Part shown: in pieces, positions 26,301-37,653 of the stretch | Layout of the letters: each line of letters begins with the position of its first letter | How positions within the stretch are numbered: position 1 is the stretch's first letter | Assembly (NCBI GenBank): GCA_045837725.1 | Contig: JBEWZL010000178.1 | Location: forward strand, 145,078 to 209,077 | Direction of reading: 5' to 3' | DNA length: 64,000 nucleotides | Source: Vermamoeba vermiformis | Taxonomy: Eukaryota; Tubulinea; Echinamoebida | Translations under genes and position numbers: made by a program | The notes under the pieces: model-generated | The model's database searches: none | Seen by the model: the letters and a program-made list of their open reading frames with translations, nothing else | What the model was told of the DNA's origin: nothing

Positions 26301-26851
26301 TTAATTCCGCATTACGAATAAATTGTGGTACGTTAATAGGGTTAATCTCGGGTTAAAGCAATTAGCCGCCAAGGCGCCGATCAAAAACGAAATTTAAACT
26401 GATACGGTATCATCAGAATTTTAGTAGCAAAATACATGTGAATTATATTTATAGCCATATTACCTGTTGGCGAGGTGGATAAAGAGGTTGCGCTCTTTTC
26501 AGCAGGAGCGGTTGGGATTTTGAAAGAGCTGTTACTTGAAGCACTTTGTACCTTATCATTAGATAATTTGAAGTCATCAGAAACACTTGTTGAAGATCCA
26601 GCTTTTGAAGGAGCTCGTTTTCTAGACTCTTTTTTGACGTAAGTGCACGGAAACCATCCGATCTTTCCTTTGCATTCTCCTCGAGCCCAGCCCTTTGGAT
26701 CACGTTCTCCTTGATATACAATAGTATCTCCAGCTGTAAGTGGGAGCTGATCTCGATTTGAGCCATCTGGAGTGAAATTGAACAAGGCAATAAGTTTAAC
26801 GCCCGTTTTTAATTTCTCCCAGTTGATTTTGGAGTTTGTAGGTGTTGACAT
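23335..26851 (-). CDS. SH3-CRIB PAK/Ste20-type serine/threonine kinase
   Basis: This is a p21-activated kinase expected to act downstream of Rac/Cdc42 GTPases at the cortex. From the start (26849-26851) the order is: an SH3 domain (residues ~15-75; KLIALFNFTPDGSN, KGWARGECKGKIGWFPCTYV), a Ser/Thr/Pro/Lys-rich linker with polyproline stretches, a CRIB-like segment (ISGPTGVVHTAGVN then GIPKAELMEHTDVILDILRS), and a kinase domain. Kinase motifs seen are HEIGEG, VAIKKVN (catalytic Lys), HRDIKSDNILLGNNGVVKI, DFGFAAQLTK, TTLGTPYWMAPELIRG and DIWSLGILIMEM. The end is HPWLVSAATDNKALIPLLE and a Ser-rich tail. All catalytic residues are present. In the CRIB, the canonical second His pair is altered (HTAGVN). 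About 12 exons. Two introns carry the palindrome TGACACGTGTCA. Confidence 0.92.
23461..23472. promoter_or_regulatory. Palindrome TGACACGTGTCA (copy 2)
   Basis: An exact copy lies in the last intron of the PAK-type kinase gene. It lies outside coding sequence, as do the other three copies. Confidence 0.4.
24589..24600. promoter_or_regulatory. Palindrome TGACACGTGTCA (copy 3)
   Basis: An exact copy lies in another intron of the PAK-type kinase gene, about 20 bases from the splice acceptor. Two copies in one gene suggest the motif is linked with regulation of this locus, if it is functional. Confidence 0.4.
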
Positions 26852-27245
26852 GGTCTTATTAATCGATATAATACACTGCTGGAATTATTTAAATTATTTA
26901 ATAACGCGGAGCTGGATTTTGTTGGGTCTTTTTTTTTTGGTTTTTCTGTTGACTAGACTGCAGTAATAAATACAAATAACAATAAATAAATAAATAAATA
27001 CCACACTACCGTGCCTTTATGTGGTATTCAGTGTATTAATTTCGTTCTAATGCAATTTTTTCCGCCTGGGAGATTAACGGGGAGAACAAAATCTGGCACT
27101 TTTGCAATTTTCAGTTCTATTTCGGCTATTTGCACTGTACACCACCTCGCAAATATTTATTATGCAACGTGGTCGTATTGCTTCTCTAAATCGTGCATTT
27201 TGAAAGTAGATTTACCGTCGGCAATTAAATCTGACGAATCCAGCG
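26852..27245. other. Divergent promoter spacer with a short ATAA repeat
   Basis: This separates the PAK-type kinase start from the PIG-P start. A simple (AATA)n tract lies near 26983-27000. I see no gene or RNA. It is likely a shared bidirectional promoter. Confidence 0.4.
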
Positions 27246-28096
27246 ATGCAAGTGCCAAATCATACATTACAAAATGGTCATGACCAGCCAGTAGCAAATA
27301 ATAATATACCACAGCGGAAAAGAGGTGCCGCTATAGAAGTTTACGGATTCGTTGGTTGGATTGCCAGCTTCGTCGCTTATGGTAATTAAAATCATTATTA
27401 CTACTATATTCGTAGCAGTATATAACATTCTAATATTATTTTAGTTGTATTTATTGCCTGGGCATTTTTACCAGATTCGGTTTTGCAACCTCTTGGCATC
27501 ACTTACTATCCAGACAGGTAATTATTTTTATTTAATGGAAAATTAAATGATAATTTTTTTGGTTGAATTATGCAAATTATTTTGCAGCTTCACTGACGTC
27601 GCCAATTTTTTTCAAATTGGATCTGTTTACAAAATGTTTACTTCATTATGATTGACGCAATTTTTATTGATGCAATTTTACTTAGATATTGGGCTATTGC
27701 TATTCCAGTCTGGATCATGGTTTTTGGCGCCTTTGCCGTTATTTTTTACTTCGGAATCAATTTGACGAACACAGAGCCTTTAAATTCGATCTATACAGTC
27801 GTGGGTAAGTGCAATATATCAATAGCGTACTATGTTAGAATTTATGTGGCTCTATAATTCATACAAAGCGATTTTGAAATTTTCGGCTTCGTATCCGAAT
27901 CTGACTTGCAATTTCAGATGAACATTCGAGAAGTATACAACACGAGAGAAATCCTCCACCTGGAAGTATTCCGGCAACGGTTGATATTCCAGTGACTGTA
28001 GTTAACGAGCTGATGTTTATGCGTCGCCCGAATCTGACAATGCGACGTGTTAAAAGTACACCTATGCTTATGCCTGATGGAGATGATCTCGATTAA
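27246..28096 (+). CDS. PIG-P, GPI-GlcNAc transferase subunit P
   Basis: PIG-P is a small ER-membrane subunit of the complex that adds GlcNAc to phosphatidylinositol, the first step of GPI-anchor synthesis. The start at 27246 gives MQVPNHTLQNGHDQPVANNN. The family core follows: EVYGFVGWIASFVAYVVFIA, WAFLPDSVLQPLGITYYPD, RYWAIAIPVWIMVFGAFAVI, with two membrane spans. Then comes FYFGINLTNTEPLNSIYTV and a cytosolic tail with RNPPPGSIPATVDIPVTVV and NELMF, ending MPDGDDLD. Four exons join in frame. It lies beside a gene whose product looks GPI-anchored, probably by chance. Only the tail is longer than in short relatives. Confidence 0.93.
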
Positions 28097-28376
28097 TAAG
28101 AAGGCACGTGCATATTCACGTTAGTTTGCAGCTAGCCAATTTTTCAGATCAAGTTCTTGATCAGATTTGGAGCGATACACGACGGTTAGTCTTCGGCTTT
28201 TAACGAAGTATCAGTAAGACAAATCAACATTGCAGTTTAATTTTGCTTCGCAATCAATAAAAGCTCCAGAACTAGTTCTGTTCGGATCATGCCAGTACGT
28301 TGCTTTAAAAATGAATTATTTGTAGAGCTTGAAGGAAGGAAAGTTTATGAACGAATGGCGTACAGATTGAATACGA

Positions 28377-29945
28377 TTAAATAAGAAGAGATAGAACAAA
28401 AGCGAATGACATAGTGAGGACTGTTGGAAGAACAGCTGAGCTGGCAGAAACGATCTGACCGCTTTGATTCAACGAGGGCAAATCAACCGTAGCATTAGCT
28501 CTGCATCCTTGTGCATCAATAGCAACGACTGTAGCGCCGTTATCGAATGCAGCCGAGAGATTATCTCCGTTCAAGATCCACTCGTACTTGTACTCTCCGT
28601 AGCCACCCGTAGCCGAAGCCTGGAAATTTCCACTATTTTGAACCGTAACAGCCAAGTTCTCTTGTGGGGCTTTAGCAGTAAACGAATGAGATTTCGTGCC
28701 GCAAACAGCTGTGCGTTCCCAAGATACTTCGTAAGTGCCACCAACGAGTTCCAACGAAATTTCGCCAGATTGAGGCACAGGAACATTTCCAACGGTTGAG
28801 AGGGTCAAGTTGAGACCAACAGTGTTAGTTCTGAAGGTAATTTGAGCTGGAGTCACGCAAGTAGTTTCAGAAACGACGTCGAAAACGGCACCGCACAGAT
28901 CCCAGTTGAAGATTTGCGGAATAATCGCCGCATCCAAGTTCTGGAAGATTTCAAGTGGTTGTTGCACGATCCTTTTGACGCCATTGACTGCCTCTGGAGC
29001 AGATCGAAATTGACTCAAGATGTGCATGATAGAAACTCGCTTGCCTAATAATAAAAGTATTCTTTAGCAACAATATCTAAGTGGATTGATTATGAACCAA
29101 AATTATGAATTCCTTTGCGAGGAGATCAACGACCCATAAAAGGAAATTGTTGGTTCATGAAACGTACCTGCACCCAACGCATTAACGTTGAACCTCCAAG
29201 ATAATGCATCACTGAAAAACCTCGTGTTGCTCGGTAGTCCTCCTCCTTGGCCTGCAAAGTTCATGCCAAAAGGCGTATCATTGGTTCCGTTCCCGCCATC
29301 CGAACTAAAAAAAATTTTTAGAACGCTTTTAACTAAGCATGATTGGCTTACCTTGCAATGTAATAGGCAGATTGGGCTTCGAAGACGGTTTCTATATCAG
29401 AACCAAGGTTGCCTTCATAAAACACTGTCAGATTTTGTGATTCCTCGCTACTGTGCCCGATGGTGTCAATAACCCGGATCCAATTCGCATCTAGTGCAAA
29501 AAAAGTTAGCATATATTAAGCCATGTATATTTTACGTACTTATAGGAGCGTAGAAACTGCGAGTTACATTGAGCACGGTGGTTTGTACGTTAATGGAGTG
29601 GTAGTACTCGACATAAGCGTAGGGATTTTCAGTGTCGTTGATATGGTCCAAGTCGCAGTGCACTCCAACAGCAGTGCTAAGTGAATTGCCGTAATCGCCA
29701 TATTCATTCACTTGAGTGGTAAATCGCAAGAATCCGTCGAACGTGTCGCTAGTACCATCGTTAAAACCATCGCTAATGAGATTATAGTCCCATCTCATGG
29801 CAAGATAGCGATTGGCATCGGGAACGTAGTCGTTGTAGAACGTGAATTGAGTTGCGTTGCAAATAAACGGCAGCGGGATCGCTGACTGGATCTGGCTTAT
29901 GTAAGTCAAAGTGACGCAAATAGCAAGAAGGGTTCTAATAGACAT
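28377..29945 (-). CDS. Secreted, probably GPI-anchored surface glycoprotein
   Basis: I do not recognise the family. The N-terminus is a signal peptide (MSIRTLLAICVTLTYISQ, cleavage likely after QSA). The mature part begins PLPFICNATQFTFYNDY and is beta-rich, with repeated N-glycosylation sites (NAT, NDT, NVT, NLT, NGT) and few cysteines (such as WDLCGAVFDV, TTCVTP, AVCGTK). GGYGEYKYEWILNG resembles the Ig/PKD-like beta-sandwich repeats of surface proteins. The C-terminus has small residues followed by a hydrophobic end (SSAVLPTVLTMSFAFVLSLL), which fits a GPI-attachment signal. The gene has four or more exons (29945-29550, ~29490-29354, ~29305-29167, 29046-28377). A cell-surface adhesion or coat role is a guess. 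Confidence 0.65.
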
Positions 29946-30637
29946 GAGTTAATGAGTTGCAAATGTATACTTGATAATGAATTTCACGTTGCGATATCGC
30001 TGGCTTTTTGTTTGTTTCGTTTTTGCACATGAAATGTGAATTTTTATGATAACGGTTCTTCGAAGCAGAACTCACATTGACAAGTCTCGGTGACATTTTG
30101 ACACCGTACACGTGCATGAAATCGTCGGATTGGTCCACTGCCTGGGGATAGGAAACCGATGTCCTATTAGCTGCGTTAGTTTTGCATTCGTGAGTAGGAT
30201 CCGGCACCCGCAATTAATAGCTTTACCTCAAAGGGAGGAAACAATACGCTCTTGAGAGAACACTCACTGTGATCTGGGTAGTTATACTAACTAGTATACG
30301 ATGGCTTGATTCGTGTAGGTAGTGTTCAAACCTTGTAACGACTAGTAGTCATTTGGCTTGTTTCGTTTTTCAACGGCAACAAGCACAAACGGAGAAACAA
30401 AATGAGCGAGCACAAATCTTCTAGTTTTCGGCTCTTTTGGAGGCTAGGTTCGGTACTGCGGGAGATGAGCTCAAGCCCTGATCTGCCTAGCATCAGTATG
30501 TGAAAAATTTAATATTATTCGTAATAATATATATATGTTATTTAAGATTTATTATTATGCTCTAAAATAACCAATTTTAACAAAATTTAATCGAAACGAA
30601 CAAAATAATTAATCTACGGTGGAAGTAATACGAATAA
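29946..30637. other. Spacer with unresolved coding-like fragments
   Basis: On the minus strand 30060-30213 is open, with coding-like composition (PQAVDQSDDFMHVYGVK) and a GTGAGT donor at its end, but it lacks an ATG or a clear acceptor. On the plus strand, 30402-30503 is a 33-codon ORF (MSEHKSSSFRLFWRLG...) in a good start context. Neither can be made into a convincing gene from sequence alone. The rest is AT-rich. Confidence 0.25.
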
Positions 30638-30874
30638 CTACGGCTCGAATACTAATACTATAATTATTACGTAATTTGCTAGATAATAATTCTTTTGTTT
30701 TTTCGGTTTATGCTTTACCTCGAAGATCTTGATTTTAATTAACTCTCCATAAATGCTTACAACTTTTTTCATATCAAACAAAACGCTGCGTTGTGGATGA
30801 ACAGCCAAGGCATTACGCAATTGATCCAATTTGTTTAATAGACTTGCGTTCTGTGGTAGCTGTTCTGTTTTCAT
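30638..30874 (-). CDS. Hypothetical small protein or first exon
   Basis: An ORF starts MKTEQLPQNASLLNKLDQLR and stays coding-like for ~52 residues (KKVVSIYGELIKIKIFE). It then meets GTAAAG, a possible donor, after which the open frame becomes Lys/Tyr-rich and hydrophobic. It may be a 78-residue protein or the first exon of a gene whose other exons I could not find. The first part looks like a helical hairpin. I do not recognise it. Confidence 0.3.
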   Translation of the reverse strand: MKTEQLPQNASLLNKLDQLRNALAVHPQRSVLFDMKKVVSIYGELIKIKIFEVKHKPKKQKNYYLANYVIIIVLVFEP

Positions 30875-31143
30875 CAGTCGTTTAGTGACATGACAGTTTC
30901 AGAAACGTTAATGGAGAAAGAGATAGTAACGAAAAGAGTAAGGCATTGGAAGTTCAATACAGATCCTACAGATTGTTCCTTCTTATTGTAACCGTAAGGT
31001 TCGCTCTAATTGGTGAAACTGACTAACGAGACCACCTTTGGTAGATCGCAGGGAGCACAACGTGTCCCATAAGCTAAGCCCAAAAAGGTCTTGGATCTTT
31101 TATTTGAACTTTGATCACGCACTTAAACAACACAACTCATTCC

Positions 31144-33033
31144 ATGGAATTATTTGAAGCAAGACGCGAGGGATATATCCAAGCGCTTAAGGATCTCCAT
31201 AATGATGGCATTCTGCCGATAGAGGAGCTCAAAAAGCGCGAGGCAGAACAGATGGCGGTAAGCATAGTACCACCAAAAAAAACCTTATACAGTTTGACAT
31301 AGAAATTAGCTAATTATACATCATTTAAACTCTATAGATATCGTTAAACAAATTATTGATTTATTTTCGTGGTATTTTTTAATGTAATTGCTAACGCCTT
31401 TAGAAACAATATACCAGTCCATTTCAACATACAAGTCCATTTGCTAGTACGATCTTTGGCAGCACAACCATGTTTGGTGGACAGACGAGTGACAATTCTC
31501 CGTTTGGCGGATCGACGTCGTCTACTATTACTTTTGCAACGGATCTCAACCCTAATCCCTCATCGTTTGATCTTCGTGCAACTTCCAACACCTCCACATT
31601 TGGCTCTTCGTTGAATAGCACTATCGAAAACGCGGCCCCGACGTTCGGTTTCGGTTTACCTAGCGCTCCTACATCCGGATCTGTTGAGCTCAACAAAGGT
31701 CAGATATCGTTATAACGATTTATTACACAATATTAGAGATTACTTTCGTCAAATTGATTTATTATTTTGCACCAGGTGTCCCGGATGAAGTCGATAAATT
31801 AGCCGCACAAGTCCAATCAAGCTCATTAGGAGCGTCAGACTTTGTTATGGGAAGCAGCCAATTCGGTGACACAATCCCATCATTCAAAATTACCGTTGTG
31901 GGTGACGGCGGTGTTGGCAAAACAGTGTGGGTCGATCGCCTGCGCACCGGCGAATTTGAAAAAAAATACATCGGTAAGTTGCAAATTATTTTGGTTGTTG
32001 CTCTACGTAGAGTATGATAGTTCGTATCGACTGAGAGAGATAATAATATAATCAATATTGTCGTTCCTTTTACGTAACAGTTGTTTTTAAAACCAATTCA
32101 TAAGTTTAAATTAATGGATCCGGTGAACTTGGAAATTCAAATAATAACACCAACAGTATTATATAAGAGTTTTTAACTCGCGATTAATTAGTTTAATAGC
32201 CACCATCGGAGTATCAGTGCAGTCGTTGAAGTTAAATACGAGTTTGGGTCCTGTAAACCTTAACGTGTGGGATGTAGCAGGACAAGAGAAGTTCGGTGGA
32301 ATTCGAGACGGCTATTAGTAAGCATAATCGTAATACACGAATAATTTACTGGCTAAAAAACGTGTTGGATCCGCTTTGTGAAACTTAATCAACCAAATTT
32401 AACAAATGGCGACATTTTTTATTATTACCATTATTAGTAATATTAATGTTTTATTTAGTATTCAGTCTCACGGTTTTGTCATTATGTTTGATGTAACAAG
32501 CAGACTGACGTACAAAAACGTTCCAAACTGGTACACAGAAATACGAAAAGAGAATCATCATCAACCAATTGTACTGGTTGGCAACAAAGTTGACGTTAGG
32601 GAGCGCATGGTGCAGGCAAAAACCATAAATTTTCATCGCAAAAAAGTAAGTTAAAGTTCTTATTTTATTCGGATCTGGTCTTTATTTTTGTTTGCAAAAC
32701 ATATCAACAAGGCGCCCAGTATTAACACGAATATATATACTTAGAATTTGCAGTACTATGAACTGTCAGTGAAGAGTTGTTATAACATTGAAAAGCCATT
32801 TTTGCACTTGCTACGAGTACTAACTGCGTAAGTCTCTTACTTTTATTCCAAGTAATATTTACTAATGCTATTCAAATAGAGATCCAAATTTAGTATTTGT
32901 GAGTGCTAATAAAGAAAGCTCTGCAGAACAGCCACCGACGATTAACATCTCCAAGGAAGACATTGCTAAGTATGAAGCTGAATTGGAACAAGCTGCGTCG
33001 ACACGACTTCCTGATGCAGATGAGGACTTGTAA
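31144..33033 (+). CDS. Ran GTPase fused to an FG-repeat N-terminal region
   Basis: Seven exons (31144-31257, 31404-31698, 31776-31973, 32200-32317, 32459-32645, 32745-32827, 32880-33033) total 1,149 bases with every phase agreeing, coding 382 residues. Residues 1-38 form a SHOCT-like helix-turn-helix ([20 protein letters not shown]). Residues ~39-137 are Ser/Thr/Asn-rich with FG dipeptides (IFGS, MFGG, PFGG, TFGS, TFGFG), like nucleoporin FG regions. Residues ~172-382 are Ran: P-loop [18 protein letters not shown] switch [18 protein letters not shown] switch II with the catalytic Gln, [31 protein letters not shown] and the acidic end RLPDADEDL. Changes from usual Ran are Trp for Phe after the P-loop, DVAG for DTAG and SVK for SAK. 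Exon 3 spans both linker and P-loop, so the fusion does not depend on a doubtful splice. Confidence 0.88.
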
Positions 33034-33438
33034 TATACTTAAGAGTTCTTGTTGCTGGTTTCGAACGAAAAAAAAAACTGAATTTAACAAACGATCATTA
33101 ACTGTCACAGTCACCGTCTGTGGCCGATAGAATGTATTTTACGGATACAAAAGAATAATTTATATTGTCTTACTAAAGAGACGAATACTCCGATTTTCGT
33201 TTAAGAAATTGTACGATAGGAACTGGATTCGGACAAAACTTGATAACTCACCTGATTTTAGCGTATAGCTAGCGTTTAGAGTTATTTATAGTATTATTTA
33301 TTAATAATCTTACAGTACCACATAGATGCAGCATCTTATTACTCCATCTTTTGTGCGATCGTTGTCCATCCGGTTCTCTTCGTTCCTTTCTTGGCCCAAC
33401 TAGTAGCATATCGTTAATATTTGATGCCAAATAACAAA
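33034..33438. other. Convergent 3' spacer
   Basis: This is AT-rich sequence between the Ran-fusion stop and the methyltransferase stop. A run of A at about 33068-33076 and AATAAT-type words may serve 3'-end formation. I see no gene. Confidence 0.4.
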
Positions 33439-35493
33439 TTATATTGCAGTAACGTACATTTCTAATAATTTTCCAGGGTTCTTTTCGTCTTTGTAAACGG
33501 CATCCGGCAATAAAGTTTCGATAATGTCGTAGACTTGTACGGGCTTGTCGTCAGTCAAATATTTCTCACCAGGCAAAACAAAGTCGAAAATAACGTCAGG
33601 GTTTCTTTGATGTCTCAATTGCATGCAGTTCAGATCACCCTACCAACGGATTCATTTTAGTACGTAACTATGGATGCGTAATGTATTTTCGCTAAATTAA
33701 TCGCTTATTACCTTCTTAAAGATTAATAGCGTTGATTTTGATTTGTAGCAGAACTCGGCATCCTCTTCTAAGAACGAGTTGTTTACCCGCTGTCTGATCC
33801 AAGACAAGTTCTCAACGTAATGGAAGTCCCATTTCTTCAAAACTCTGATAGACTGGTAATATTATACAGTTAGAATTTGTATATTGCAGCTTGATTGAAG
33901 GTTGCCAAAAGGAATTCGAAATTCGAAATTGACTTACATCCGCGATCGTTTCGTTCTCAACCCAAATGAAAATGAAGCCAAAAGGCATAACCTTGTCTAA
34001 CCTTAATTTGTACTATAGGAATACATTATTAGAGGATAATTCAAGAAGTTGTAAGTAAATTAATTTTAGCTTACCAGATCCAATGCCGGTACACGGTGTT
34101 TGTGAGGCTCGTGCTTGGGCAACAACCAAGGCACGTCAATAAGCGCTCCCATAAATTGCTTATTAAGGGTAGTGAAGTCGAAATCCATAATATCAGTTTC
34201 AATGTAGTTCGAGGCGATCGGATTTTCAACAGGATTCCAAGGAGCGATAGTACGAGCCCAAGAAGGCGGAATTGGAACTGAAGGAATACGCATATATGCT
34301 GGTTCGAAAGGATCGACCTTGCTAATAATTGCCAAAAGGTTAGAGATTGATCCAAAATAGTTAACGAATCTGAATCCAGTTTCAGAGGTCTAAAACTTAC
34401 GTGACTTTCTTCTTGATTGTATAGGTATACCCATCAGCGCCTACAACTTCCATAGAGATCATCTTGGTGGTCTTAGGGCCTCCTTGCTCCTTCTTTCTCT
34501 TCTTGTTTCCGCCACTCGAAGAACTTTTCTTGCCTTTATTATCATCACCTCGATCGTTCCAAAATGCTGCTTCGTCATTGCCAAAATAGCTATAAAATAC
34601 GGAGTCAGTACTAACACGCAACAAAAATGCTGTTCAGATCGAATTAGAAGATCTGAATTTCATTAGAATAGTAGTAATTCGTACTTCTCTTCCATATCTG
34701 AGTCATCGTCTTCATAGTCAGGCATAAGATATCCGTCATTATCTATAATCATGCCTTGACCCATAACTTCAGGGATCAAAATATTCGAAGTCTTTTGGAA
34801 CAGCTTCTCCAATTGTTCCTCGCCAAGTGTAGGCTCAGATCCATTGGTGGAATTAGCATCCTAGCAGATTGTGTTAGCACATAGCTACTAACGAAGATCT
34901 AGCTCGGAGGAATTAAGATCTCCGTCCAAAATATTAAATAACTCGATTCAAACATTAAATATTGTTTAAAAAGAATGTGTAATATGATAAGTGTCCAGGA
35001 ATAATGCGTTAGCCTCAGTGTGCTGCAGATTTCGATATTTACGATCCGATCTGACGTTCGTAAGGAAACAAAACATTAAAACTTACAGTAGTCGTCTTAT
35101 TTTGCTCTTGAATTTTCTCTAATTCCATAAACTTCGCCATAATCATTTCAGGCGTTTCATTGTCGTCCACGTAACCTACATAGTAGCTGGCCCTTTATTT
35201 AAAAAAAATATTAGCATTTATAATATCACGACAATAAATTCCTTGTTGGTTTGCACGATGAAAAATAATTGATTGATCCGTTTGAATTTTTCTAACGGTC
35301 AAATAAATTATTTGTCACTCTTTGGCTTGATCTGCACGTATTTATCTTTTTGTATCTCAAAACTATTGATAAATAATTCGTACTTTGGCTTGACTTGATT
35401 TTTCTTGCACTTTCTGCCGGGATTCTTTTTAGTATCGACATCAGCCTACAAACAAAGTCAGATGCGCTTATTTGCACGCTTGGTGCTTACCAT
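33439..35493 (-). CDS. MT-A70-family adenine-N6 methyltransferase homologue
   Basis: The MT-A70 family methylates adenine N6 in RNA (METTL3/14, METTL4) or DNA (ciliate MTA1/AMT1 complex). Exon 1 is a lone ATG (35491-35493). A basic leader (KKNPGRKCKKNQVKPKYELF) and acidic middle follow (EDDDSDMEEK), then a Lys-rich patch. The catalytic-core-like part reads DFDFTTLNKQFMGALIDVPW, VMPFGFIFIWVENETIADV, LKKWDFHYVENLSWIRQRV, STLLIFKKG, MQLRHQRNPDVIFDFVLPGE and VYDIIETLLPDAVY. The LRHQRNPDV and IETLLP stretches recall the ciliate MTA1/MTA9 clade more than METTL3. The catalytic DPPW is DVPW here: Asp and Trp are kept, the first Pro is not. Activity is therefore uncertain; it could be an inactive partner subunit. 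Clade placement is from memory of motifs. Confidence 0.75.
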
Positions 35494-35771
35494 CGTGGTA
35501 GATTGTTATAAAAATGTATTATGAATGGATAAACGGCGTTGTCAAAAAGCTCGTTCTAAAGTAGCCGTTTAATCCAGCAAGAAAATTCAAAAATTGGGCG
35601 GCAAAACTGTTTTCGCTTGTAACGATAGGTAGGAGCACAATAATTGCGAGTTTCAGTATAAAACATAACAAAGTCCTAATTATAAGCACTGAATAGACAT
35701 GTTTCAATCAGAAGCTCGAAATCTGATCTCGTGGAAGTGTGTTGTTGATGAAGAGGAATTTTTACATGATT

Positions 35772-37497
<1,726 letters not shown>

Positions 37498-37653
37498 ATG
37501 ATTAAATTAATTATTTACAACGTAGATTGCCACAAGTTGTGCTCGATCAACGAAAAAATAAGACGTGACAGAAAAAATTTGCTTCTTTTCATTTTAAACT
37601 TTTCTTTTGTCGCGAACCACACCGCTCATATTTAGGAATCATCGAATTATAAC

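Noticed and set aside
34301-34320. GGTTCGAAAGGATCGACC, another B-box-like match
   Set aside because: It lies in coding sequence of the methyltransferase homologue, with no tRNA fold around it.
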